From Mycobacterium sp. (GTDB taxonomy: Bacteria > Actinomycetota > Actinomycetes > Mycobacteriales > Mycobacteriaceae), in assembly GCF_002863225.1 (NCBI RefSeq), contig NZ_PKEK01000079.1, positions 1-64,000 of the forward strand: a stretch of 64,000 bases of DNA, given 5' to 3'. Shown here in pieces: positions 29,490 through 38,374 of the stretch (its first letter is position 1; each line of letters starts with the position of its first letter). Both the position numbers and the translations under genes were made by a program. The notes below the pieces were generated by a model. It was not told where the DNA came from. It ran no database searches and saw nothing but the letters and a program-made list of their open reading frames with translations.

Positions 29490-30700
29490 GTGAGGCAACG
29501 AGCCGCGTGGTGAGCCCACCGAGCAGCATCTTCACGTCGGCCGACCTCGGTCCGCTGCGTCTGCGGAACCGCGTGCTGAAGGCGGCGACGTTCGAAGGCA
29601 GAACACCCGACGCAGTGGTCACCGACGAGCTGATCGACTTCCACGTCGCCCACGCCGAGGGTGGGGTGGCTATGACGACCGTGGCCTATTGTGCGGTGTC
29701 CGAGGCAGGGCGCACCGATCGGCACCAGATCTGGATGCGTCCGGAAGCAGTGCCCGGTCTGCGCCGACTGGCCTCGGCGGTGCATGCCACCGGGGCCCTT
29801 GTCTCCGCGCAGATCGGCCACGCCGGCCCGGTCGCCAACGCCGCCTCCAACCGCCTCCCGGCGATCGCACCGTCTCGATTGTTCAGCCCGCTCGGGATGG
29901 CGATTGTTCAGCGACCCGACGCGGGGGGTGTCCGGGCCATCGTTCGCGCGCACGCCGAAGCGGCACGTTACGCCGTGGAAGCCGAGTTCGACGCCGTCGA
30001 GGTGCATTTCGGCCACAACTATCTCGTGAGTGCGTTTATGAGCCCACTGCTCAATCGCCGACGTGACGGCTACGGGGGCGACACTCTGTCGCGCGCTCGC
30101 TTGGCGCGCGAGATCTCCGAGGCGATTCGCCTCGAAGTGGGCGATCAGATAGCGGTCATCGCGAAGCTCAACATGGACGATGGGGTGCCGGGTGGATTGC
30201 GACCCGACGAGAGCATCCGCGTCGCCCAGCTGCTCGAGCAGGACGGTTACCTCGACGCTCTCGAACTGACAGTTGGGAGCTCACTCCTCAACCCGATGTA
30301 CTACTTCCGGGGGGCCGCTCCTCGTCGCGAGATGGCCGCGACCATGCCACCCCCGGTCGGCGCAGGCATGCGCCTGGTGGGGCGCGCCTTCCTTCGTGAG
30401 TACCCCTACGAGCCGATGTATCTGATGGAGACGGCCCGGCGGTTCCGCCGTCAGCTTGCGATGCCCCTGGTCTACCTCGGCGGCGTCACGGACGCTGAAG
30501 GGATGGACGCTGCCCTCGCGGCGGGCTTCGAGTACGTCGCCATGGGGCGGGCGTTGCTCCGCGAGCCGGACCTGCTGCGCCGAATCGCTCGGGACTCGTC
30601 GGTCCGGTCCGCCTGCATCCACTGCAACAAGTGCATGCCGACGATCTTCACGCGCACTCGCTGTCCCTTCATCCCTGTTCAGAGAGATCGACGTGCGTGA
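29486..30700 (+). CDS. NADH:flavin oxidoreductase (old yellow enzyme family)
   Basis: A 404-aa FMN TIM-barrel protein: N-terminal SSIFTSADLGPLRLRNRVLKA, then AQIGHAGPVAN, the active-site region EVHFGHNYLVSAFMSPLLNRRRDGYGG and C-terminal FMN-phosphate loop VYLGGVTDAEGMDAALAAGFEYVAMGRALLREPDL. It ends with Cys residues in CIHCNKC and a later Cys, the pattern of the enoate-reductase branch, which can hold an Fe-S cluster; the FAD/NADPH domain of the long members is absent. GTG start overlaps the tetR stop. Likely reduces an activated C=C bond; substrate unknown. Confidence 0.85.
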   Translation: MSEATSRVVSPPSSIFTSADLGPLRLRNRVLKAATFEGRTPDAVVTDELIDFHVAHAEGGVAMTTVAYCAVSEAGRTDRHQIWMRPEAVPGLRRLASAVHATGALVSAQIGHAGPVANAASNRLPAIAPSRLFSPLGMAIVQRPDAGGVRAIVRAHAEAARYAVEAEFDAVEVHFGHNYLVSAFMSPLLNRRRDGYGGDTLSRARLAREISEAIRLEVGDQIAVIAKLNMDDGVPGGLRPDESIRVAQLLEQDGYLDALELTVGSSLLNPMYYFRGAAPRREMAATMPPPVGAGMRLVGRAFLREYPYEPMYLMETARRFRRQLAMPLVYLGGVTDAEGMDAALAAGFEYVAMGRALLREPDLLRRIARDSSVRSACIHCNKCMPTIFTRTRCPFIPVQRDRRA

Positions 30701-31520
30701 ACTCACAGGCCGCGTCGCGGTCGTCACCGGCGCAGGCGGGGGGATCGGTCGGGAGGTCGCGCTCGAACTCGCCCGTCGCGGCTGTGCAGTTGCAGTGGTC
30801 GATGTTCGGCGCGAAAGGGCCGAGGCCACTCGAGACCTGTTGCTCGACAGCGGGATCGACGCGTCCGCTCACCTCGTCGACGTCTCGGACGCCGATCAAA
30901 TGGCGGACCTTGTCGGCGAGGTGGTCGCGCACCATGGAGCGGTGCACATCCTCGTCAACAACGCCGGTGTCACGTCGGCGGGTTCCTTCACCAAGGAGTC
31001 GCTCGACGATCTGCGCTGGATCGTGGGCATCAACCTTTGGGGTGTCGTCCACGGCTGCCACGCCTTCCTGCCGGTGCTCCTCGAGCAGGACGAGGCGCAC
31101 ATCGTGAACGTGTCCAGCATGGTGGGCATTCTCGGCCTCCCGCACAACGCGTCGTACGCCATGACCAAGGGAGCGGTCCGGTCGTTCTCGGAGGCGCTGC
31201 GCGGTGAACTGGTCTCCACGGACGTCGGACTCACGACCGTCTTCCCGGGTGCGCATCGCACTGGCATTACCGACACGGCGCGCGGAAGCCACCGGGACCT
31301 CTTGTCCCAGATGGGGTCGTCGCGGATCGCGCCAGTTGCCATGCGATCGCCAGCGCGCCTGGCGCGCCGCATCGTCGATGCCATCGCGAAGGACAAGGCC
31401 CGGGTCGTCGCCGGCCCGGACGCCCACGCCCTTGACCTGTGGGCCCGGGTCGCCCCCGGCCGGACCCGCCTGATCGGCAGGTTCACGGGCCGGATGGAAG
31501 CTAGTGCGTATGGCGACTGA
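30693..31520 (+). CDS. short-chain dehydrogenase/reductase
   Basis: A 275-aa classical SDR: TGAGGGIG nucleotide motif at residues 12-19, NNAGVTSAG, catalytic Ser in NVSSMVGI, and the catalytic Tyr-Lys pair in YAMTK. GTG at 30693 overlaps the OYE stop by 8 bases, so the two enzymes are translationally coupled. With the OYE it could reduce an unsaturated ketone or aldehyde stepwise, or act in degradation of a terpenoid or steroid-like compound. That is inference from domain types only. Confidence 0.85.
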   Translation: MRELTGRVAVVTGAGGGIGREVALELARRGCAVAVVDVRRERAEATRDLLLDSGIDASAHLVDVSDADQMADLVGEVVAHHGAVHILVNNAGVTSAGSFTKESLDDLRWIVGINLWGVVHGCHAFLPVLLEQDEAHIVNVSSMVGILGLPHNASYAMTKGAVRSFSEALRGELVSTDVGLTTVFPGAHRTGITDTARGSHRDLLSQMGSSRIAPVAMRSPARLARRIVDAIAKDKARVVAGPDAHALDLWARVAPGRTRLIGRFTGRMEASAYGD

Positions 31521-31563
31521 TCAAACCCGTGGACCTGGTTCACGGCGAACGAGCGTCGTCCAT

Positions 31564-31860
31564 CGGTGGGTTCAGCCGGGGCTGAGGGTAAGCAGCCCAG
31601 CGATGAATGCCAGCGATGGTGGTTGAACTCGTGCTTTCAGTCGCCGATGTCGACGCGGGCCTGGGCCAGCGACCAGAAGCTGTTGATGTTAAGGCATTCG
31701 TAGAGATACGGGAGTTGAACGATTCGACGTAGCCGTTGCGCCACAGTTCGCCCCGGGGGACTAAGTGAATAGCCGATGATGCTGCGCTCGACCATATTGG
31801 ACCAGCGAGCTCGCGTACTCGGAGTGGGTGGTGGCCCGATGTCGACGTTGTACACGTCCA
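31564..31860 (-). pseudogene. IS3-type transposase remnant (C-terminal part)
   Basis: Minus-strand text reads GELWRNGYVESFNSRI, then after a frameshift ECLNINSFWSLAQARVDIGD, a stop codon, and KHEFNHHRWHSSLG. This is the DDE-transposase ending of IS3-family orfB proteins (WRNGxxESFNxR; ECLNxNxFWSLAxAR; W/KHEYNxxRxHSSLGY). Frameshifts and a stop make it dead. No inverted repeats of a complete IS are visible. The stretch from 31880 to 32055 shows nothing I can name. Confidence 0.6.
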
Positions 31861-32055
31861 CGACCCGCAACACCGTCGCGGTGGTCGCTACGGGTTCGGC
31901 GCGTGCGGAGGAGCCCAGCGGCATCGATTAGATGAGGACGAGCGCGGTCAGGGCCACGGCCGGGAACGCTTCGCCAAGCCAGTCGTGCGGGGCGGCGACA
32001 CTTTGCGGGCGGTTGGAGGCGGCGGGTCCTGGGCGGACCGGTTCGACCGGTCCGG

Positions 32056-32499
32056 TCACGATGCGGGGTCGGGGAACGCCGAGATGGTGGTGACGCGGCC
32101 ACCGGCTGGTTGGTTTTGCCGCAGCCGGTCGTTCTCCAGAGTGAGAACCTGGATGGCACGGGCGAACGTCTCCGCGGTGGCCTTCCACTTGCGGCGTTGG
32201 TCGTTAGCGTCGCCGAGTCGGTGCCGAAGATCCTCGATGTCCGATTTCAGCTGTGCAGCATCGGTTTTGACGGGGTTGTGATGATGGTCGCGTAGCTGGT
32301 AGAAGAGGTCCTTCAACTCGGGGTGCTTGTGTGTCAGGTAGTGGCGTTTGAGCCCCGACTCGGCGGCCACCGCGGTGATGGTGAGATCACCGGCCCGAGC
32401 CGTCGACGGCCGTCCCGACAGGACCCGCACCATGGCGGCCAGCAGCTGCGCCGTCACGTCGCCGGGGGGTGTGGTCGCGGTCGGGTCGGGTGGGGTCAT
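32056..32499 (-). CDS. TnpC-like small protein (DUF6262 type)
   Basis: A 147-aa protein following the third recombinase with an ATGA overlap. The N-terminal half has a helix-turn-helix-like segment (LTITAVAAESGLKRHYLTHKHPELKDLF); the C-terminal half is a probable coiled coil (LKSDIEDLRHRLGDANDQRRKW to VLTLENDRLRQNQ). Small proteins of this design accompany Tn554-type recombinases, where TnpC influences transposition efficiency and orientation. The open frame extends far upstream, but the ATG at 32499 is the coupled start. Confidence 0.7.
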   Translation of the reverse strand: MTPPDPTATTPPGDVTAQLLAAMVRVLSGRPSTARAGDLTITAVAAESGLKRHYLTHKHPELKDLFYQLRDHHHNPVKTDAAQLKSDIEDLRHRLGDANDQRRKWKATAETFARAIQVLTLENDRLRQNQPAGGRVTTISAFPDPAS

Positions 32500-34622
32500 G
32501 AGGCGGGCTTCCCGAGTGCGGTGGGTTCGGTCGCGCGGAGCGTTACCTCGGCAGAGGTCGCGTCGTGGTGGGCGGCTGCCGCGGCGAACGTGTCGGCGCG
32601 GTGCAGCATCCGCTGCGCCAACGGCTCCGGGGTTGCCGGGCTCGCGGCTTCCCGCCGTAACCGCGCAACTTCCCGCTGCATGTCGGCGACCTGGCGGTCG
32701 GTACGCGCGATGTTCGCACAATGCTCCACGCAGTGATCGAGCCGCGGTTCGGTCGACCTGCTGGTGCGCCCGTGGAGGCAGGCCGCTCGGTTCGGATCGA
32801 ACAGGCAGGTCAGGAACTGCTTGGGGTTGTCGTAGACGCGCAGTCGCGTATCGCGCTTGACGCGGTTGAGGTCTGCGGCGCTGAGGAACGTTCCGCTGAA
32901 CCGGGGCGCGGCGTCGAGGGCGGAGAACAACCGCTGTCCTGCCGGCCCTGAAATGCGCGCGCCGGACGCGACGTCGCCGCGAGTACGTTCGATCGTGTCG
33001 ACGATGGCGGTGAGCTCCTCGCGTTCCATTAGGGCGGCGAAGCCGTCGGTCTTGAGGCCCGCGTACCCCTCGCCTTCGCGCACGGTGAGATGTCCGTATT
33101 GGACGGCCAGCGCGATCTTCCCCTGGGGCAGGCGGCGGATGTGCCAGGCCAACGTTCGACGGAAGCGCCGTAGCGTGACCGCGCCTGCCGGGTCGGGTGG
33201 GATGGCGTAGGCCTGTGGGAGGTGCCGATCGTCGCGCAGCCGATTGGCGGTGTCGATCAGCGCGGTGATCCTCTTGGAGGCGTTCACCGGGTCGAGGATG
33301 GCGTTGCTGTCGCGCATCATCGGGAACAGGGTGTTCTCGTCGGGGTAGACCCGTTCCAGGGTGGCGATCGCAGCGGCGACCGGCTTGATCGTCGCCCATG
33401 TGCGTTGCGCGCCTTCGGGATCGGTGCGTCCGTCGCGTCGTACCCGTTTGTGTTTGCGTCCGCTGACGGTGTACCGCACGGTGCCGTCGAAACGTTCGAC
33501 GCGGCAGCATCCGGGTTTGAGCGCCAGTGCTTCGTGTGGTCGCATTCCGGTCAGGTAGGTGATGATCACCAGGCAGGCCGCGGACAGGGATTTGTGCAAT
33601 GTGGGTAGGTCGGCGTAGTCGATGTGGTCACACCACGGTCTGCCGTCAATGGTGGCGATGATCGGACTGTCGATCGGTTTGGCGGCGTCGAGGTCCAGTG
33701 CGAAGTCGCGCCCGGATGCCTTCAGGGCGTTGGAGATGTCGGAGGGATGGACGTCGCCGTGCATCGCGGCGAGGTATTGGACGTCCCAACAGGGCTGTCC
33801 GTGTTGTAGTCGGGCTGGTAGGGACGTGACGCCGTCGCGGATCCAATCCTGTACTAGAGGAGAAGCTTTCGCGAACCCGGCACGGGTTTCGCATCCGGGT
33901 ATCCGAGCAAGTCGGGTGTTCCACCGCGCGGTGGCTGCGGCGATGTCGTCGGCGAAGTCGAGGAATCGCTGCGCCCACAACAGCAGGGGTGCCATCGTCG
34001 CGGGATGGATGATCCGTGTGGTGTTCTCCCCGCGTCGCTCGCCCCGGCCCAGCAGGTCGGAGATCGGTTCGTCTTCCCAGGGCGGCATGGGTAGCGCGTC
34101 ACCAGGTGGTAGGTGGGGTGCGTGCGCCCACAGCCGTGTCAGGCCGCGTAGCGTCCGCGCGGCGGTGCCCCGGCTGACGCCCTTCTCGCCGAGATGCCGG
34201 ACGAACAGTTCCAGGTCGTCGCGGGTCAGATCGCTCAGTCGTCCGATGCCCCGTTCGTCGACCCAGTGGGCGAATATCAGCCAGTCGTACATCACGGTGG
34301 TACGAATGGTGCTGGCGCTGAACCATTCCACGCCGCTCGAGCCGCTCCTGTCGAGGGTGACTTCCGGCGCCTCGGTGTTGATCAGCAGCCATGCGGCCCG
34401 TCGAAACGACTCCCGCAGTTGTTCGGGGAAGCGGTCCCACGTGAGTAGGCCGGGCTTGACGGCGGCCGGTGCTCCCAGGGGTGCCAGCGGCCAGCGCGAG
34501 TCGGCGAAGTTAGCCACCGCCGCCTCGGATGTGTGGACCCGCTGCGCGATGATCGACGGGTCGCCGGGCGACGGCAGCCGATACGGGGTGGCGGCGAATT
34601 CGGTTTGTGCGGACGCCGTCAT
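32496..34622 (-). CDS. tyrosine recombinase 3 of the trio (TnpB-like, 708 aa)
   Basis: A long site-specific recombinase. A SAM-like N-terminal core-binding region (about 115-190, VMYDWLIFAHWVDERGIGRLSDLT) precedes the catalytic domain. Arg I is in YLTGMRPHEALALKPG; the box II region is VTLRRFRRTLAWHI; the final His and Tyr region is ALAVQYGHLTVREGEGYAGL. A C-terminal extension with several Cys and His (CLFDPNRAACLHGR, CVEHCANIARTDRQ) may bind metal, as in TnpB-type recombinases. ATG overlaps the stop of recombinase 2 (ATGA). Confidence 0.8.
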   Translation of the reverse strand: MTASAQTEFAATPYRLPSPGDPSIIAQRVHTSEAAVANFADSRWPLAPLGAPAAVKPGLLTWDRFPEQLRESFRRAAWLLINTEAPEVTLDRSGSSGVEWFSASTIRTTVMYDWLIFAHWVDERGIGRLSDLTRDDLELFVRHLGEKGVSRGTAARTLRGLTRLWAHAPHLPPGDALPMPPWEDEPISDLLGRGERRGENTTRIIHPATMAPLLLWAQRFLDFADDIAAATARWNTRLARIPGCETRAGFAKASPLVQDWIRDGVTSLPARLQHGQPCWDVQYLAAMHGDVHPSDISNALKASGRDFALDLDAAKPIDSPIIATIDGRPWCDHIDYADLPTLHKSLSAACLVIITYLTGMRPHEALALKPGCCRVERFDGTVRYTVSGRKHKRVRRDGRTDPEGAQRTWATIKPVAAAIATLERVYPDENTLFPMMRDSNAILDPVNASKRITALIDTANRLRDDRHLPQAYAIPPDPAGAVTLRRFRRTLAWHIRRLPQGKIALAVQYGHLTVREGEGYAGLKTDGFAALMEREELTAIVDTIERTRGDVASGARISGPAGQRLFSALDAAPRFSGTFLSAADLNRVKRDTRLRVYDNPKQFLTCLFDPNRAACLHGRTSRSTEPRLDHCVEHCANIARTDRQVADMQREVARLRREAASPATPEPLAQRMLHRADTFAAAAAHHDATSAEVTLRATEPTALGKPAS

Positions 34623-36340
34623 GCCGACAGCTCACCGTCGAGGAGTCGACCGACCAGTTCGCGTTCCGCGTCGGTGGCGGCGGCTATCGCGTGGGCACGT
34701 TCGGCGTCGGTGCTGTGGTGGTCGAGCACGTCGCAGAGACGCTGGTGATGAAGCTGCCACCGCTGTCGCCATTCCGTCTCGGACAATGCGCTGCGGAGTT
34801 CTTCGAGGGCGGCGTGCAGGACGACCAGTCGGCCCAGGTGTCGCGGCGTCGCGATGGCGTTGGCGCATCCCAGGCAGGCGAGGAACGAGTCGGTGCACAG
34901 GGCATAGGTGCCGGGGTGGTGCTGGAAGTCGGAGCAGGCCGCGATGACGGTGTCGGCGAGCCCGGAGCGGATGCGCTCGTCCACCGCGTTCTCGGCGACG
35001 ATGCGCAGCTGAACGTAGTTCTCGGCGGTGCTCAGCGCGTTGGTCAGACCCGTCTCGATGATGGGGCGGGATTCGTCGCGGGTCGCGGAGTCGTTGAGGA
35101 CATAGGCGTCGTCGTGGACGTTGCGGCTGTTCTGGGTGGGTGTGCGATCGAAGATGACCTGGCGGGTGCGGCGCAGTCGTTGCAGCGAGATGGGACCACA
35201 CGGCGCCCACGTCGAAAGCCGCCGGACGGTGCCGTTGGGGGTGCCTAACGCGAATCGGTCGTCGGCGGTGTACCCCTTGTGGCGGGCGTAGATGAGAAGC
35301 CGGTCTGTTGGCTCGTCGATGGACGCCAGGACGTCGCGAGCCGGTTCGGTGGCGGCGATGACCCACTTGAGTGCTCGTCCGGTCTCACCGCCGGGTTCGA
35401 CGACCTCCGTGGTGGTGCTGTGGCGGTAGCTTCCACGGCGAGGCTTGTCGATCCTGATGGTGAACACGTCCACACCGTCGGCGACGCCGGCGACGTTGTC
35501 GGGCACCGCGAGTTCATCGACGACCGACGGATTCCATCCCGCTTCGGCGGTGAGCAGGACCGCGCACGCCCAGGCCTCGTGCGGTGTCAGGAAGAGGTGA
35601 TCCTGTGCGGCCCGCGCGGACACCCCCCGTGGTCGACTCGCCCCGAGGTCGCGGCAGGCCGACTCCGACACCCGCATGCCGAGATCGGCGACCTGGGCGA
35701 GGGCAAGGGCGATGCGCGTCTGGGGAGCAGTGAGATCCTGTCCGCCGCGATAGCGGGCGAGAAGTTCGGCATTGGCGTCGATTCTTCGTGCCGCGCGGTG
35801 CACGACTTGTCGCGACGCTCGTCGGATCTGGCGGAACTCCTCGTGGGTGTAGGAGGTCTGCAAGCGTGGTTCGGGTTTCCCGGTGCGTCGCGACAACACC
35901 GCGGTCAAGGATGCCGACAGGTTTCCGGCGGCGCGGAGTACATTGCGCACGTTGCGGATCCGGGCGGCACCGGCACTGGTGGTCGCTCCGCCGTTGCGCA
36001 GAATCCATCGGTTCCACACTCCGCCGTCGATGGCTGCCACCGAGTCCGGTCGCAGATCTTCGCTTTCCAGCCAGCGGAGAAAGAATGCGATCGTGTCGTA
36101 ATGAGCCAGAGCGGTTTCCGCTGATCGCCATCGGCCGCGCGGACCGTTCAAGTAGGCCATGGCGGTGATGAGTTCCAGGCGCAGCTGGTGTGTGCCAGGC
36201 AACTTGACCAGGCTGACCAGGGCCTGTCGAGTGCCCGACTCGTTGGACGCCACGAACGACAGATGCTCCACTTCGACGGTGCTGGTGCTGTCGAAGTCGC
36301 TCGGCGGCAGCAGCTCGCTGCGGGTGAGTCGCCTAGCCAT
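34619..36340 (-). CDS. tyrosine recombinase 2 of the trio (573 aa)
   Basis: Second recombinase, from the ATG at 36340 (MARRLTRSELLPPSDF); the frame is open 12 codons further. Arg I is in VADLGMRVSESACRDLG. The box II region reads ISLQRLRRTRQVIF, where the usual His is replaced, and a late Tyr is in NVHDDAYVLND. The C-terminal region has Cys/His residues (FQHHPGTYALCTDSFLACLGC). The altered catalytic His suggests it may be a structural or partly active partner. It overlaps recombinase 1 by 8 bases and recombinase 3 by 4, so all are co-translated. Confidence 0.75.
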   Translation of the reverse strand: MARRLTRSELLPPSDFDSTSTVEVEHLSFVASNESGTRQALVSLVKLPGTHQLRLELITAMAYLNGPRGRWRSAETALAHYDTIAFFLRWLESEDLRPDSVAAIDGGVWNRWILRNGGATTSAGAARIRNVRNVLRAAGNLSASLTAVLSRRTGKPEPRLQTSYTHEEFRQIRRASRQVVHRAARRIDANAELLARYRGGQDLTAPQTRIALALAQVADLGMRVSESACRDLGASRPRGVSARAAQDHLFLTPHEAWACAVLLTAEAGWNPSVVDELAVPDNVAGVADGVDVFTIRIDKPRRGSYRHSTTTEVVEPGGETGRALKWVIAATEPARDVLASIDEPTDRLLIYARHKGYTADDRFALGTPNGTVRRLSTWAPCGPISLQRLRRTRQVIFDRTPTQNSRNVHDDAYVLNDSATRDESRPIIETGLTNALSTAENYVQLRIVAENAVDERIRSGLADTVIAACSDFQHHPGTYALCTDSFLACLGCANAIATPRHLGRLVVLHAALEELRSALSETEWRQRWQLHHQRLCDVLDHHSTDAERAHAIAAATDAERELVGRLLDGELSA

Positions 36341-37864
36341 TGCCGGCCTGGGTGACGTCGAGGACACGCGGGTCAAGCGAGGCCAGCCCGGCGAGTGCCC
36401 GTTGCAGATCGGCGTGGCCGATCAGCGAACGGAGCCGCACACCGTTCAACGGTGCGAGATAACGCTCCCTGGTTGTGGCTTCGTGACGATGGCCCAGCAG
36501 GTCGCGTACGGTTTCCCAGGCCATCCGGTAGCGCTCTTCGTGGTATCCGGTGCTGCCCGTGCTGCCGTTCTGGACGTCGATGGCCCGATGCAGCGCAATG
36601 AGCATGTAGAGGGCGAACGAATGTCGCAGGCTGTGTGGGCTCAGACGCGGCGCCCGCGATCCCGGTTTCACGACGCCGCCGGGGCGAATCTCTTTGAACG
36701 CATCGAACACTCGATCATTGGCATCGCTCATGACGTCGGTCCACGCCGACACCGGCAGGGGCATGCCGGCTTCCGATAGCCACAACCACAGGGGCTCCGG
36801 CCCGTCGCCGGTGTCGAGGAGCAATCTCCGACGGTCGGCGATGTCGATGTCGTCGGGGCGCCGCCATCGGCCCGAATACTTCAGTTTCACGCCGTCGGCG
36901 GTCAGACGGGTGTCCGTGACCAGGATCCGGTCGGCGTTCTCGTAGCGCTTGTGGTGTTTGGCTCGGTCGACGGACACTCGTCTCGTCGTCGTCATGTAGC
37001 TGTTGACGATGGCCAACGCGTCGTTGAAGAGATACCAGGTGCGTGGGTGGCGGCCCTTGGCGACCGCGGCGGCTAGACGGGCTTCGTTCAGGCCGACGTC
37101 GTGTCGGTCGCAGGATGGGAGTTCGAGTGTCAACAGTGAGGCACCTTCGGTGATGCGCAGCCCGGACGAGAACAGCATCTCCATCATCGCTTTGTTGCGC
37201 AGCGCATTTCGTCCCTTGAACGAGGTACCTCGTAGGTCGTCGAGTGTGTAGCCCTCGATACCGACTTGGCGCCAGAGGCGAAATGTTCGCGGCGTCACCC
37301 ACTTGACCCGCTCGGCGACGACGTTGCGGGACCGCACCGGCACACCGTTCCGGTGGCCCGATCCCGACCGAGCGGACCGAGTGATTCACGCTCGACGGGA
37401 TTGAACTCGACGTGTCCTCTGGTGCGGTGCGACGCCCACCGATAGAGCAGGGAGATGGCGGCCAGCTCGCGGTTGGCCTTCGACCCGCTGACGGAATGCT
37501 CGTTGAGGTCGCTGCGTGAGCGCCACTACCAGTACGTGTTGACGTCTTGAGGAGACGCCTCTGACCAGCCTTTCCCGCGAGTGTCTAGATATTCCAGCCA
37601 CATTCGCAGATCGGCTGCATACGATTTCTTCGTCGACGAGCTCAGTCGTGCGAAGTGGGGAGACACGACAAACTCGCAAAGGCGCGGATCGCAGCTGCCG
37701 TCCGGAGCGATCAATACCGGCGTATCCCGGCCGATACCGAGTGCACGCTCTCTCTCGCCGAGGTCATCGAGTTCTGCCAATACTGGGTGAAAGGCCGGGT
37801 CCGGTAGAGCGCCCCCCGACCAGGTCAACAACCACTCCCTCGCATCAGCCTCGGGTCGTTGCAC
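36333..37864 (-). pseudogene. tyrosine recombinase 1 of the trio, broken
   Basis: The catalytic part is an intact 336-aa frame (36333-37343) with LRITEGASLLTLEL, LSPHSLRHSFALYML and VRDLLGHRHEATTRERYL (His and nucleophilic Tyr). Its N-terminal core-binding domain lies upstream in another frame, starting near GTG 37864 (VQRPEADAREWLLTWSGG; later LSSSTKKSYAADLRMWLEYL). Two lesions separate them: a TAG at 37528-37526 between two Trp codons, after which the protein text continues (SVSGSKANRELAAISLLYRW), and a one-base frameshift between about 37385 and 37345. A full gene would encode about 510 aa. Confidence 0.75.
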
Positions 37865-37901
37865 GGATCGAACACTATGGGTATCGCGCCACAAAACAGT
37901 G

Positions 37902-37928
37902 ATGCAACACGCCAAAATCCTGAGGAAG
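37902..37928 (-). repeat. right terminal inverted repeat of the element
   Basis: Read on the minus strand it starts CTTCCT and contains TTTTGG and CGTGTTGC, matching the left repeat at 27640-27667. Host HNH sequence resumes within the next few bases. Confidence 0.7.
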
Positions 37929-37930
37929 TC

Positions 37931-38374
37931 AGGAACGACATCCTCAATCGCGACCTGGTCGACAAGACCTTGATCGCGACCAAACGCTGTCCCGACGCGG
38001 TCTCAACGGGCACCTTGCACGACCCGTATATCAACGCCACCATCATCTTTCACCGCGGCCCCAAGGTCGGCGAGGCGGTGCAGATCGACCACATCGTGCC
38101 GTTGGCGCTGGCCTGGGACATGGGAGCCTACGACTGGCCCGACGCGCAACGAATCCGGTTCGCCAACGATCCAGCGAATCTCCTTGCCGTACAAGGACAA
38201 GCCAACCAGGACAAGAGCGACTCCCAGCCCGCACTGTGGATGCCGCCCAACGCCGCGTTCCACTGCCAATACGCGATGCAGTTCATCGCGGTGTCCCGGG
38301 GCTACGGGTTGCCGATCGATCTGGTCTCGAGCAATGTGCTGCGTCAGGCCGCCGGCACCTGCCCGGCCGGATGA
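37931..38374 (+). pseudogene. secreted HNH/DUF1524 nuclease gene, 3' part
   Basis: The C-terminal ~148 codons of the interrupted gene: RNDILNRDLVDKTLIATK, the HNH-type IDHIVPLALAWDMGAYDW and FANDPANLLAVQGQANQDKS, then MPPNAAFHCQYAMQF. It continues exactly where the 5' part (27368-27639) stops. The frame is open back to 37859 inside the element, but no signal peptide is present, so an exported product is not expected. It abuts the stop of the converging aldo-keto reductase gene. Confidence 0.85.

Larger units (their letters stand above)
27640..37928. mobile_element. 10.3-kb recombinase-trio element inserted in the HNH gene
   Basis: The boundaries rest on two independent signs. First, the HNH gene is split exactly between codons that are adjacent (CDTR/NDIL) in the complete copy. 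Second, imperfect terminal inverted repeats sit at both break points. Contents from left: replacement HNH gene, a decayed unknown gene, tetR-OYE-SDR, an IS3-type remnant, and on the minus strand a DUF6262-like gene and three tyrosine recombinases that start near the right end. The recombinase set resembles Tn554 (TnpA, TnpB, TnpC) and recombinase-in-trio (RIT) elements. The first recombinase is broken, so the copy may be immobile. Confidence 0.8.

Noticed and set aside
31928-32188. 86-codon minus-strand frame next to the TnpC-like gene
   Set aside because: Mostly a shadow of the TnpC-like frame, no family resemblance, no ribosome site.
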